Source of the DNA: CAWDMN01 sp963803155
GTDB lineage: Bacteria > Acidobacteriota > Terriglobia > Versatilivoradales > Versatilivoraceae
DNA length: 64,000 nucleotides
Direction: 5' to 3'
NCBI GenBank assembly: GCA_963803155.1
Contig: CAWDMN010000033.1
Location: 124,001-188,000 of the forward strand
Below, piece by piece: positions 26,721 to 36,145 of this stretch. The notes beneath the pieces are model-generated. The model saw only the letters and a list, made by a program, of their open reading frames with translations. It was not told the DNA's origin and searched no databases. How positions within the stretch are numbered: the stretch's first letter is position 1; every line of letters begins with the position of its first letter. The position numbers were made by a program, and so were the translations under genes.

Positions 26721-28859
26721 ATGAAGAGATATTTTGAGAATCTCAACCTCTTTAAGAAATTGCTTTTGGCGCCATCGATTGTGATGCTTTTTCTCCTGAT
26801 TCAGGGGGTCAATTCTTACTTAGGGCTGGCAAATTTGCAGGGGACAATGAAGGACATTGTCCTTAACCGGTTTGGGAACTATCAGACCAGCGCCAGAATT
26901 ATGAGTGACCTCAGGCAGGTCCATGCCAGTGTATATAAGCTTATTAGCTGGGCCAATGCCAAATATGATGCCGCCAAACTTGACCAGCTCGGGAAAGAAC
27001 AGATTAAAAGCCTGGAAGAAATAGGCACCGCCCTCGATCGCATGGGAAAACTCCCGGGGCTGGATGCAGGAGAGAAAAAACTCCTGGAAAAATCGAAAAC
27101 GGATTTTGAGGCTTATCAAAAGACAGGTTCGTCCGCCATCACTCTCGCAGAGGCGGATTTGAACATGGCGACCATGTATATGGGGAGTACCGAGGACAAA
27201 TTTCAGACTCTCAATCTGACCTTGACCGATCTGCTACAACTGGAACAAAAACTCAGCCAGGCCCGTTATGAATCCGCGCAAGCCAGTTACAGCCGGACGC
27301 TTCTTATCATATTCCTTTTTCTAGCCGCGGGCTTGATTGCTTCGCTCTATTGCAGTGTGGCGATTGCCCACTTTATTAATACGCCGGTAGCCGCCATGAA
27401 CCAAGCCGCCCAGAAAATTGCAAAACAGGATCTATCTGAGCTGGTGATCATGGCAAACTCAATAGCTGCCGGGGATATCTCACACAAACTTGCCATTCAA
27501 TCCAATGAGCTAAAGGTTTCCTCCCACGATGAGATAGGTGAACTGGCCATTGCATTCAACAGCATCATCCGTCGCCTGAATGACTCCGGCAACTCACTGG
27601 GGATCATGTGCGATACCTTGCGCGATCTGATTCAGGAAATTGAGAACCTATCGAAGCAGGCCGTGGCTGGCAATTTGGAGACCAGGGGGAATGCCGGAAA
27701 GTTCAAAGGGAGTTATCAGCAGATTGTAGAGGGTATCAATGCCACACTGGATGCTGTGATTGGGCCTATCAACGAAGCTTCCTCCGTGTTGGAAAGGGTG
27801 GCCCAGAAAGATCTGACTGCGAGAATGCATGGGAACTACCGCGGGGATCTGGCGCAAATTAAGGACGCCTTGAATGAAGCGGTACAAAATTTGGATGATG
27901 CTTTGGGACAAGTAACTTTCGGGGCTGAGCAAGTGTCGGCCGCTGCGGGCCAAATCAGCGATGGCAGCCAATCTTTGTCACATGGAGCTTCCCAACAAGC
28001 CAGTTCGTTGGAAGAAATTTCCAGCAGCCTGCAGGAGATGTCGTCCATGGCCAGACAAAATGCCGGCAATGCGCAGGAAGCCCGGGGCTTGGCAATAGAA
28101 ACCCGGACGAGCACCGACAAGGGTCTCGAGAGTATGGAACGGCTTACTGATGCCATTCAAAAAATTAAAGCCTCGGCGGATGCCACTGCCAAAATCGTCA
28201 AGACTATCGATGAGATTGCCTTCCAAACCAACCTGCTGGCACTCAATGCCGCTGTTGAAGCTGCCCGGGCGGGGGATTCCGGCAAAGGTTTTGCCGTAGT
28301 CGCGGAAGAAGTGCGGAACTTGGCCATGCGGAGCGCTGAGGCGGCCAAGAACACCACTTCTCTAATCGAAGAATCTGTCCGAAATGCCGCCAGCGGAGTT
28401 GCCATCGATGCGGAGCTTATGGAAAAACTTCAGCAGATGAACCGGCAGGCCAACCGGGTGAGCGAAGTAATGGCCGAAATCGCTTCCTCTTCGGAACAGC
28501 AAAGTGAAGGAGTCAGCCAAATTAACAAAGCCATTGAACAGATGAATCAATTGACCCAGCAGAGTGCGGCCCATGCGGAGGAATCCGCCAGCACCGCCGA
28601 GGAACTTTCCTCCCAATCCGCGGAAATGCAGAGCATGGTCAGAGCTTTCACGATTAATCGGGATCAGAGGGTAGAATCTGCATCCCCGACGGCGTCTCTG
28701 ATTAAAAAACCCGGGAAATCAACAAATCTTGCCCTGGCGTCTGAAAGACATCTTCCAGGAACATGTCTTAAGGCAATGAGCCGCCCAAATCACGCTAATT
28801 TTTCGCGGGAACGCCGCTCTTCTGCCACCGAGGACGAAAACACATTGACTGAATTTTAA
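26721..28859 (+). CDS. Methyl-accepting chemotaxis protein
   Basis: 712 residues. TM1 is near residues 11-32. A four-helix-bundle sensor of about 150 residues follows, then TM2 (LLIIFLFLAAGLIASLYC). After it come at least two HAMP-like units (one around SIAAGDISHKLAI, another around VLERVAQKDLTARM) and a long signalling domain with the invariant hairpin tip EIAFQTNLLALNAAVEAARA. The C-terminus is about 60 residues of low-complexity tail without a CheR-tethering pentapeptide. It should report to CheA/CheW, none of which is in the window. The upstream secreted Cache protein is a candidate periplasmic partner. Confidence 0.95.
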   Translation: MKRYFENLNLFKKLLLAPSIVMLFLLIQGVNSYLGLANLQGTMKDIVLNRFGNYQTSARIMSDLRQVHASVYKLISWANAKYDAAKLDQLGKEQIKSLEEIGTALDRMGKLPGLDAGEKKLLEKSKTDFEAYQKTGSSAITLAEADLNMATMYMGSTEDKFQTLNLTLTDLLQLEQKLSQARYESAQASYSRTLLIIFLFLAAGLIASLYCSVAIAHFINTPVAAMNQAAQKIAKQDLSELVIMANSIAAGDISHKLAIQSNELKVSSHDEIGELAIAFNSIIRRLNDSGNSLGIMCDTLRDLIQEIENLSKQAVAGNLETRGNAGKFKGSYQQIVEGINATLDAVIGPINEASSVLERVAQKDLTARMHGNYRGDLAQIKDALNEAVQNLDDALGQVTFGAEQVSAAAGQISDGSQSLSHGASQQASSLEEISSSLQEMSSMARQNAGNAQEARGLAIETRTSTDKGLESMERLTDAIQKIKASADATAKIVKTIDEIAFQTNLLALNAAVEAARAGDSGKGFAVVAEEVRNLAMRSAEAAKNTTSLIEESVRNAASGVAIDAELMEKLQQMNRQANRVSEVMAEIASSSEQQSEGVSQINKAIEQMNQLTQQSAAHAEESASTAEELSSQSAEMQSMVRAFTINRDQRVESASPTASLIKKPGKSTNLALASERHLPGTCLKAMSRPNHANFSRERRSSATEDENTLTEF

Positions 28860-29394
28860 TTTCCGGTTTTACCCGGTCTAGTCATTCCCCCACAAATTCA
28901 TCTTTACGCCGAACGGTTAAGATTCATTTACTCTCATCGAGAGGGTGAATCTTAACCAAAAGCTCCGAGCTTTTCCAATTCAATCAGCGAGAACTATTTG
29001 GCGTGGCGGACTCTATGCAAAACACGAGGCACGCGGCAAGGTTGGATTTCAATTTTTTCCAGACTCCGCCCATCTTCTAAGGTTCAATCTTCAACCACTC
29101 ATTCAGTGCCGCACGATCTCTAAATCCCGATACCAGCTTTGATCCGATCATTTTGCCATTCTCATCCAGAAACGCAGCACCATATAGATGAATTTCCTGC
29201 TGGTGCAATGGTCAGATCAGCGCCAGATGGGACCGGCGGACCGCGAATCTTCGATTCTAAGTTTTCCCATCCTGGTTATTATGAGCTAACGTCAAAAATT
29301 GCACACTCTCCTACCAATGAACAATGATGGGGCTGCTTTTGAGGTATGACCCATTTCTCGGCAGATCCTTCCCGTTCAAGCCATCTCCTCCAAT
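28860..29394. other. 535-bp intergenic region with strong hairpin
   Basis: A stem-loop at 28915-28957 pairs GGTTAAGATTCA with TGAATCTTAACC and an inner CTCTC with GAGAG around a 3-nt loop. It lies 56 bp after the chemoreceptor stop and probably protects or ends the transcript, although no T-run follows. Nothing else was recognised up to the convergent gene. Confidence 0.5.
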
Positions 29395-30768
29395 TTACAC
29401 TTTATCGGGCACTACAAACGGTGCGCGGTAACTGCGCCGCAACATGCCGTTGGCTTGTGAATCGTTTTTGAATTGCATCGTTTGCGGATCAAACTCCAAC
29501 GAGCGGCCCAGGCGATATGAAATGTTGGCAAAATGAACCAGGGCGCAAGTGTAAAAGCCTTCTTCGATATTCGTGGTCAGCTTGTTCCGATCGCCGGCCC
29601 GGATGGCGTCAATGAAATTCAGGTAATGATTTCCTTGGCCGCTGCCAGTGGGGCCGGGTTCACGGTTCTTTCCGAGAAATACTTGCCAACGGTCCACATC
29701 TTTGGCCATATATCCCTTGGAGCCATAGAAGAGATTGCCGACCACATTGACTTTGTCCATCATGTAGCCTTGGACGTCCGGATTTCCTTCCCCAATTCCA
29801 CCTTCACGATTGCTGCACCAGCCACGGACTTCGAACTGCAGGATTTTCTTCCTGTCTCCTGTTCCGCCCGGGCTGGGGAATTCAAAGGTTGCCATCAAAT
29901 AATTGGGAGTCACTTGATCGTCTTGAAAAAGGAAATGTCCCCCTACCGCATGGATTTTCATGGGAAGAGTCACGCCTAGCCCCCAGCGGGCAATATCCAT
30001 TTCATGGACCCCCTGGTTGCCAATATCTCCATTGCCGTATTCCCAATTCCAGTGCCAGTTATAATGAAACCTGTTCTTGGAAAATGGCCGCTGTGAAGCG
30101 GGTCCCAGCCAGAGATCATAATGCACTCCGGGTGGGACCGGTTCGTCCGGGGTCTGGCCGATGGGTTCCCGCCATTTATAGCAGATCCCTTTTGCCATAT
30201 AGACTTCGCCCAATCCACCGCTCTTGATGAATTCGACCGCGGAACGGGCGCAGGGATTGCTCCTCTGTTCCGCGCCATCCTGCACGATCAGGTTGGAATA
30301 TTTCCGGGCCGCCTCGACCAGTTTCTGGCCTTCGAAAAAATCATGGCAGCACGGTTTTTCGATGGTGACATGTTTGCCTGCCTGCATGGACCAAAGACCC
30401 GCCAGAGCATGCCAATGGTTGGGAGTGACCACCGAGATAGCGTCGATGTCTTGGTCTTCCAGTAATTTTCGGATGTCAAAATAAGTCTTGGGCGCCGGTT
30501 TGCCCCGATCGGTCAGACAGCTTTTGATCACCCCCGCATAAAGATTTTCATCCACATCGCAGAGAGCGGCGAGTTCCACGTTGGGCAGGCTGGAAAATTC
30601 CCGAATGTGGTTTTGCCCCATGCCGTGAATGCCCACGACTGCGATTCTCACCCGGTCATTGGCCCCGGCCCAAGCCGCCCGATTTCCCCAGAGGTGCGAA
30701 GCGGCAGCCACGCCCACGGCCAATCGGGAGGTATCTTTCAAAAATACTCTACGCGAGTTCGGCATCAT
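29395..30768 (-). CDS. Tat-exported Gfo/Idh/MocA-family oxidoreductase
   Basis: 457 residues from the ATG at 30768, directly after GGAGG; the open frame extends upstream without a ribosome site. The N-terminus has a twin-arginine signal (NSRRVFLKD, then a moderately hydrophobic stretch ending AAWAGAND). The Rossmann motif is RIAVVGIHGMGQNH, and the sugar-dehydrogenase signature is VVTPNHWHALAGLWSMQAGKHVTIEKP with the EKP lysine. Such exported family members are abundant in Acidobacteriota and Planctomycetota and act on sugars or sugar derivatives with bound NAD(P). The substrate is not known. Confidence 0.92.
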   Translation of the reverse strand: MMPNSRRVFLKDTSRLAVGVAAASHLWGNRAAWAGANDRVRIAVVGIHGMGQNHIREFSSLPNVELAALCDVDENLYAGVIKSCLTDRGKPAPKTYFDIRKLLEDQDIDAISVVTPNHWHALAGLWSMQAGKHVTIEKPCCHDFFEGQKLVEAARKYSNLIVQDGAEQRSNPCARSAVEFIKSGGLGEVYMAKGICYKWREPIGQTPDEPVPPGVHYDLWLGPASQRPFSKNRFHYNWHWNWEYGNGDIGNQGVHEMDIARWGLGVTLPMKIHAVGGHFLFQDDQVTPNYLMATFEFPSPGGTGDRKKILQFEVRGWCSNREGGIGEGNPDVQGYMMDKVNVVGNLFYGSKGYMAKDVDRWQVFLGKNREPGPTGSGQGNHYLNFIDAIRAGDRNKLTTNIEEGFYTCALVHFANISYRLGRSLEFDPQTMQFKNDSQANGMLRRSYRAPFVVPDKV

Positions 30769-30969
30769 AATTGTCCTCCAGATGAGATTGATGAAGAATG
30801 GTGATAAATCCTCGGGCTTCTTGCCTAAGTGCCACGCACTATGGCAAAATTGCCAAAATATGCGGCGGCCCCAGCAATAAATGTAGCATTCCCGATGCAT
30901 CAGACTCTTCGGCCTGGCCTATCCTTCAGCTAAGGACATCCCACTTCCCACAAAAGTCGCACATTACTT

Positions 30970-32163
30970 CTACTTGTCTCCGGGGGCAGGAGTGGAATCG
31001 TCTTTAGTAGCCGCTCCTACCACATTGGCCACTTCCGACCGCAAATATTTGCTGCTCCCCTTATCCTGAGGATGAACCCGGTTAGAAAGAATAATCAAAT
31101 AAGTCTGGGAGGGAGGATCAATCCAGATGGAAGTTCCGGTATAGCCGGTGTGTCCAAAGGATTGCGGAGAAAAAAAGTCGCCGCGTGGAGAAGAATGCGG
31201 CGTCTGGATGTCCCAACCCAAACCCCGAAGATCTTTTTTCCCTTGAGGGGATTGTGGGGATGTCATGAGATGAACGGTCTCAGGTTGCAGGATCCGAATG
31301 CCTTCCAATTCCCCTCCGTTCAAAATCATTTGACAAAAGCGAGCCAAGTCATCTGCCTTGGAGAAAAGTCCCGCATGCCCCGCCACGCCGCCTAGAAGAT
31401 AAGCTGTGGGATCGTGGACTTTGCCCAAGAGAATTTCCCCCCATGGTTTTTTTTCGGTGGCCGCCATATGGTTTCGCCATTGGGCGGGTGGGAGGAAACG
31501 CGTGGAATTCATTTTCAGCGGCGTGAAAATGAATTCTTGTGTGTATCGGTCCAGAGATTTGCCGGATACTCTTTCCACCAGTTTCCCCAAAATGATGAAA
31601 CCAATATCACTGTACATCCACTTTTCGTCGGGAGCCGCTTCCGGCTTAATCCGCCAGATTTTTTTCCAAATGGTCCGCTTGGAAGGCCTGGACCTGTTGG
31701 TGTATTTCAGATCCTTATTGGGAAGATCTGGCGGGAGTCCGGAATAATGGGTGAGGCATTCACGGACGGTAATCCGGTTGTGCAGCGGATTGCGAAATGG
31801 GGGAAGGTATTTGGCCACCGGGTCTTCCAGGCTGATTTTCCCCTTTTCCACCAGTTGCATGACCGCGGTTGCGGTGGCCACGACTTTTGTCAGAGAGGCC
31901 ATATCAAAGATGGTGTCCTCAGTCATCGTCCGCACGGCGGGCTCCAGACTGGAATTGCCGTAAGCTTTCCTGAAAATCAATTTCCCTTTGTGGCTCGAAA
32001 GCACGACTATCCCGGCGGCATTTTTCTCGGAAATGGTTTTTCCCGCGATGGCATCAATTTCGTTTCTGGAGTCGGGAGGAAAAACGAAATCTTCCGCATG
32101 GGCATTCCCTGCGGGAATAGCCAGGAACAAGGCGTAAAGAGGAATCAGTAATCTTGAGAGCAT
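30970..32163 (-). CDS. Class C beta-lactamase-fold serine hydrolase
   Basis: 397 residues with a signal peptide (cleavage near NAHAEDF). The catalytic triad motifs of the class C/DD-peptidase fold are present: SLTK with Ser90 and Lys93, the Tyr of YSDIGF, and HTGYTG as the KTG-equivalent. The family includes esterases, D-aminopeptidases and peptidoglycan enzymes more often than true beta-lactamases. No AmpR-type regulator is adjacent, so resistance is unlikely to be its role. It lies 202 bp upstream of the oxidoreductase in the same direction. Confidence 0.9.
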   Translation of the reverse strand: MLSRLLIPLYALFLAIPAGNAHAEDFVFPPDSRNEIDAIAGKTISEKNAAGIVVLSSHKGKLIFRKAYGNSSLEPAVRTMTEDTIFDMASLTKVVATATAVMQLVEKGKISLEDPVAKYLPPFRNPLHNRITVRECLTHYSGLPPDLPNKDLKYTNRSRPSKRTIWKKIWRIKPEAAPDEKWMYSDIGFIILGKLVERVSGKSLDRYTQEFIFTPLKMNSTRFLPPAQWRNHMAATEKKPWGEILLGKVHDPTAYLLGGVAGHAGLFSKADDLARFCQMILNGGELEGIRILQPETVHLMTSPQSPQGKKDLRGLGWDIQTPHSSPRGDFFSPQSFGHTGYTGTSIWIDPPSQTYLIILSNRVHPQDKGSSKYLRSEVANVVGAATKDDSTPAPGDK

Positions 32164-32417
32164 GGAATTGGAATAATTGAATAGTTCTGTTAAGAAAGGG
32201 AAAAAAGCTCAGGGTCAACCCCAAAAACCGATGTCGAATTTTCCTTTCCCGCCGTTCCAGGGGGAACTCCCGTCAGCGGATCGAAACATCCCCCTCACCT
32301 CATGAAAGCTAGGCCCAATGAGGCTTTTACTAAATTTAAATGTTGGAGCCTTGAAGTAAAATGGAGGCGCTGGAAACCGGAGAAAAACCCCTGCACACGG
32401 CAATCCACCAAAAAATT

Positions 32418-32825
32418 CTATTCTTCTTCCGCCTTGGCTGTCTTGGTGCTCTTCTTCCGCTTTGTTGCCGCCGCGGCTGGCTTTTTGTCCTCAAAGCTCT
32501 TCATCGCTTCACTCTCATCGGTAAAAATTTCAAAGATTTTGAGGAGATTCATGATCTTCAAAACATCCAGAATTTTGGGTTTCACATTCAACAACCGGAG
32601 CTGCCCCCCCTCCTGAGCCGCGGAGGTGTGGCTGCTGACCAGGAATCCAACCCCGGTGCTATCGATGTATGGAACTCCATCCATATCGATCAGCACCTTG
32701 CGGATCCCGGTCTCCAGGACGTTTTTGATTTTTTCACGAAGGAAAAAGCTATCGCCGCCCCCCATGAACTTCCCATCCAACTTCATCACACAAACATCAC
32801 CAACAACCTTCAGAGTAAATTTCAA
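32418..32825 (-). CDS. STAS-domain protein (anti-sigma factor antagonist-like), TTG start
   Basis: 135 residues if it starts at the TTG at 32825, nine bases after a strong AGGAGG; the in-frame ATG at 32882 has no ribosome site and would add 19 residues. The STAS core contains the phosphorylatable Ser in YIDSTGVGFLVSS, the SpoIIAA signature. A charged Lys/Ala-rich tail (KRKKSTKTAKAEEE) follows. It should be controlled by a serine kinase/phosphatase pair, which is not in the window. Regulatory target unknown. Confidence 0.88.
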   Translation of the reverse strand: MKFTLKVVGDVCVMKLDGKFMGGGDSFFLREKIKNVLETGIRKVLIDMDGVPYIDSTGVGFLVSSHTSAAQEGGQLRLLNVKPKILDVLKIMNLLKIFEIFTDESEAMKSFEDKKPAAAATKRKKSTKTAKAEEE

Positions 32826-33019
32826 AGCAGCTACCTCCTGAACAACGGCAATCCTGAATTTTTTATTCAATTGATCAGCCAACGGGCGAACCAGATCCTA
32901 TTGGAAAGGGTCAGCTGATCATGATGCATAAATCAAGAGTCAGGGTTGTTCCCTCTTATATTGAGGAATACTTTCTTCTTATGAATGCCCATTTATTCAT
33001 GAGGCTCTCCTGAGGAGAA

Positions 33020-33145
33020 ATGCCGATGGAAAGAGATCCTCATGCGATGGCATGCGCCCGGCAGTATTCTTCACGCGCGGGCACTCCCGCCTGGCTTGGG
33101 GCCAGGACTTTTGAAGAGTATGTTAATAATAGGTGTTTCCTATAA
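33020..33145 (+). CDS. Possible small protein (41 residues)
   Basis: The ATG at 33020 follows TGAGGAG at a good distance and opens a 41-residue frame ending at 33145. A second frame starting at 33120 runs through the intrinsic terminator at 33283-33322, so it cannot be a normal full-length gene. The terminator shows that a plus-strand transcript does end here, which makes a small gene or small RNA in 32900-33283 plausible. No homology recognised. Confidence 0.25.
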   Translation: MPMERDPHAMACARQYSSRAGTPAWLGARTFEEYVNNRCFL

Positions 33146-33282
33146 TTTGGGCAAGAAATTTTATGGTTTGATTGAAAGCCGGGTCAAGAAAAAACATGCG
33201 GAAGAAAACGAGCGCTTTCTCTCCGCAGGGAAAAACCTGCATCCCGTCCCTGTTTATCGGAAAAAGCCGAACCTCAAGGAGA

Positions 33283-33322
33283 GCGCCCCCTCTTCAAAAA
33301 AAGATGGGGGCGCGGGTTTTTT
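33283..33322 (+). terminator. Intrinsic terminator
   Basis: GCGCCCCC-TCTT pairs with AAGA-T-GGGGGCGC around an A-rich loop, followed by GGGTTTTTT. This is the clearest rho-independent terminator in the window. Its T-run marks it as plus-strand, yet no established plus-strand gene lies upstream for more than 4 kb. Confidence 0.75.
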
Positions 33323-33351
33323 CAAATTTCCGCCAGTGGCCAAATACAAAA

Positions 33352-34317
33352 TCAGGCCCAATAAGCCACACCCGGCTTTTCGGATATGACCACCTGTTTC
33401 AAGAATTGAATTGCCTTCTTTAAGCCTTCCCGCGGGGACATCAAACTGTCTTCATGTTCAATGCTCATGACATGATCGTACCCCACCAAGCGCAAATTGC
33501 TGACAATATCGTTCCAAACCGCAAGATCGTGTCCGTAGCCAACCGTGCGGAAAATCCAGGAACGATGGAGTTCATCCGTGTACGGCTTCGCATCGAGCAC
33601 TCCATTGACGCCAGCATTGATGGCATCGACCTTGCAGTCTTTGGCGTGGAAGTGGTAGATGGCATCCCCACAAGCGCGAATGGCGGCCCCCATATCGCAG
33701 CCCGGCCAGAAGAGATGGCTGGGATCGAAGTTGGCGCCAATCTCCGGTCCGACGGCATTGCGCAGTTTCAAGAGGGTCTCCACGTTATACACCACAAAGT
33801 TGGGATGCATTTCCAAAGCGATTTTGTTGACTCCGTTGTTCCGGCTGAATTTCACCATCTCTTTCCAGTAAGGAATCACAACTTCCTTCCATTGCCAATC
33901 CAGCGCTTGAGCAAAATCGGGAGGCCAGGGAGAGACGATCCAGGCCGGGACTTGCGAGGCCGGATCGGCGCCGGGGCAACCGCTGAAATTGATAACTCTT
34001 TCCACTTCCAATTTTTTGGCCAGTTTGATGGTATTTTCAAACGCCGTCTGATGCTCTTGGGCAATTTGCTTGTTGGGATGCAAAGGGTTGCCGTGCACAC
34101 TCAGAGCGCTGATTTCCAGCCCGCGCGATTGGATGGCATTCTTGAAGGCCTTCAGCTTGGCATCATCGGCCAGCAATTCCGCCGGCTTGCAATGGGCATC
34201 CCCGGGATAGGCTCCACAGCCAATCTCCACAGCTTCCACTCCCTGATCCTTTATAAAATCCAGAGCTTCTTCCAAAGGCAGGTTGGAAAGCAATACCGCG
34301 AAAACACCGATTTTCAT
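33352..34317 (-). CDS. Sugar phosphate isomerase/epimerase (xylose isomerase-like TIM barrel)
   Basis: 321 residues. AP-endonuclease-2/xylose-isomerase-like barrel with metal-ligand motifs: AVEIGCGAYPGDAHC, KIALEMHPNFVVYN (Glu), GANFDPSHLFWPG (Asp/His), YHFHAKDC (His) and a late SIEHEDS (Glu). These enzymes isomerise or epimerise sugars or inositols with a divalent metal. The ATG follows GGAGG. The substrate is unknown; the oxidoreductase at 29395 is often found near such isomerases, though here they are 2.6 kb apart. Confidence 0.92.
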   Translation of the reverse strand: MKIGVFAVLLSNLPLEEALDFIKDQGVEAVEIGCGAYPGDAHCKPAELLADDAKLKAFKNAIQSRGLEISALSVHGNPLHPNKQIAQEHQTAFENTIKLAKKLEVERVINFSGCPGADPASQVPAWIVSPWPPDFAQALDWQWKEVVIPYWKEMVKFSRNNGVNKIALEMHPNFVVYNVETLLKLRNAVGPEIGANFDPSHLFWPGCDMGAAIRACGDAIYHFHAKDCKVDAINAGVNGVLDAKPYTDELHRSWIFRTVGYGHDLAVWNDIVSNLRLVGYDHVMSIEHEDSLMSPREGLKKAIQFLKQVVISEKPGVAYWA

Positions 34318-34534
34318 GATTCATCCTCCGCTCAAATTTTAAAGTGAAAGTAAAATCGTCCAAATCCATTTTGTGCTGATTGTCCGAAAATAAGGGTACA
34401 CCGGGATTTTGGTTCGTCAAGATTTCTTGTCCTCAAGCAACTCAGCCGGTTGCTCCATTCCATGGCATAATACAGAAAGGGAACAGCTCAGTTTTTGTAT
34501 AACAACAGCCTAAAGCGGGTCAAGAGAAAAGGGG

Positions 34535-35782
34535 ATGAGACGTATTGCCTCTATTCCGAGAATGATCCGAGGCGGATTGGGCCATCCGCGTCCACAGGCA
34601 AAAGTCGTCGCCTTGCTCCGCGGGAATTTCCCGCGCTTTCAGTTGATTTCGGTTTCCAGTCATTCCAACCTTGAACACTCTCTCTCCAGAAAATATCTGC
34701 GCATCCTGTTTCTGACTGGCCGCAAAAAATGCGGGGCACTGGTCCCAACAGACAGCTCCCCGGAAGACTGCGATGGCATTTTGAGCCAGGCGATCATCTG
34801 GTTGAACTACCTCGAGAGTCTCAAGGCGCCCGTGCCCGACATCATTTATATGCTGCTTCCCGCCGGCAGTGAAATCGTGACGCAAAGCCGTTTCCACTGG
34901 ATCCGGGGAGCCGGTCATCGTATTCAGCTGGCTCGTATGGATCTTGAGGAAAATCATCTGGAAATGCTGGACCCGGCGGATTCCGGCAACCTCGACACTC
35001 ATCTGACCCAGATCCACCGCCGCCTTCCCCCTGAAAATTACCGAGAAGATCCACTCGTCGAACTAGTCAAAAAACTCTCTCCACCAAACATCGACGTGCT
35101 GTTTCTAGATTCCCTCGGCCGGATTTCATTCCAGATCCGCGGACTTGAATTTGCCCAGTGGCTCCCGGGCCACCCTTCGCGCATCAAGTATGGAGTCCCC
35201 TGCGACGCTCTTGTTTCGTGCCGCGAAGATTGGTTGCGAATGGCTCAGATGGTGGAAACCATTTTGGAGGAACGGCAAGGATCTTCCTCTCCTCCCCACC
35301 AGCCTTTCTACCGGATGCAGGGTGAGCGCTGGCTGGAAAGCCTGGTGTTGCGGGACATCCGCCAGATCGACCCCCTGCTGGATCCCGCTTATGTTTATCC
35401 TCAAGTGCCCATGTTCCTGGGCATTGACCGCGGAATCATTGACATCTTGAGCGTCACGCAAAAACGGCGATTGGCCGTGGTGGAATTGAAGATTCACGAG
35501 GAAATTGAACTTCCTTGCCAGGGCCTGGATTATTGGCTGCGCGTGCGCTGGCATCAAGCCCGGCGGGAATTTCAGGAAAACGGCTATTTCCAGGGAATTT
35601 CACTCGCTTCCAATCTTCCTCTGCTCTATTTTGTCTGCCCCCAGTTTAACTACCACAGCACATTTCCACAAATCGTCCGTCAATTTTCCGCCTCCGTTCC
35701 GCTGGTGCAAATTGGGCTGAATGAAGACTGGCGCAACGGGCTGCAAATCGTACTGCGGCGGCAATCTTTCAGTTTTGATTAA
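34535..35782 (+). CDS. Uncharacterised protein with probable PD-(D/E)XK nuclease domain
   Basis: 415 residues, no membrane segments. The first 250 residues are unrecognised. The last 150 fit a PD-(D/E)XK core: Glu264/Glu268 in GERWLESLV, Asp303 in RGIIDILSV, and Glu317-Leu-Lys319 in RRLAVVELKIHEE, followed by a Gln-x3-Tyr (CQGLDYW). That spacing (Asp, about 14 residues, ELK) matches restriction-endonuclease-like folds found in repair enzymes and defence nucleases. No methylase or helicase is adjacent, so a restriction system is not indicated. Function unknown. Confidence 0.65.
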   Translation: MRRIASIPRMIRGGLGHPRPQAKVVALLRGNFPRFQLISVSSHSNLEHSLSRKYLRILFLTGRKKCGALVPTDSSPEDCDGILSQAIIWLNYLESLKAPVPDIIYMLLPAGSEIVTQSRFHWIRGAGHRIQLARMDLEENHLEMLDPADSGNLDTHLTQIHRRLPPENYREDPLVELVKKLSPPNIDVLFLDSLGRISFQIRGLEFAQWLPGHPSRIKYGVPCDALVSCREDWLRMAQMVETILEERQGSSSPPHQPFYRMQGERWLESLVLRDIRQIDPLLDPAYVYPQVPMFLGIDRGIIDILSVTQKRRLAVVELKIHEEIELPCQGLDYWLRVRWHQARREFQENGYFQGISLASNLPLLYFVCPQFNYHSTFPQIVRQFSASVPLVQIGLNEDWRNGLQIVLRRQSFSFD

Positions 35783-35983
35783 CGTGGCCATGCGGAAAAA
35801 TCAGATGCTGAGAAGTTTCGCTGGTGAAGAGGAGGCTCCCGCGCATGCTCGATCGGGACGTCAGGCTGGCGAGACAATGCGCGGCGGGTGACTTCGTCAT
35901 ACGGGCACGTTCCATATCCCAGAGATGCTTCTTCTCCTCTCTACCCAGACCGGTTCGGCGGGCGGAGTCCGCCTTAGAGGAAG

Positions 35984-36060
35984 CCTCACCCTCCCGGCTA
36001 TTGCTCAATTCAGCCGATTGGCGCGGCCGGTTCACCCTGTCGCACTTTGAATTGCACCCC
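35984..36060 (+). repeat. Dispersed repeat, left inverted copy flanking CDGSH gene
   Basis: About 75 bp that match the reverse complement of 36491-36564 at about 59 of 74 positions, sharing CCTCCCGGCTATTGCTCA. The copies point toward each other around the small CDGSH gene. The remainder of the 363-bp gap 35783-36145 also holds GGCGGAGTCCGCC and resembles 11590-11650. Confidence 0.7.
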
Positions 36061-36145
36061 CCTCGCTAGCCTTAGGCTTGTTTCAATTCAAAAGTAGTGT
36101 AGACTCTGTGTTGGGATATTCCATCATGCCTGAAAGGACAAATTC

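Noticed and set aside
30970..32163. Antibiotic-resistance beta-lactamase
   Set aside because: It has the class C fold motifs, but sequence features and context (no regulator, sugar-related neighbours) fit the broad esterase/peptidase family better.
33120..33389. Plus-strand frame of about 89 codons running into the isomerase gene
   Set aside because: It reads through a strong intrinsic terminator and overlaps the 3' end of the conserved minus-strand gene.
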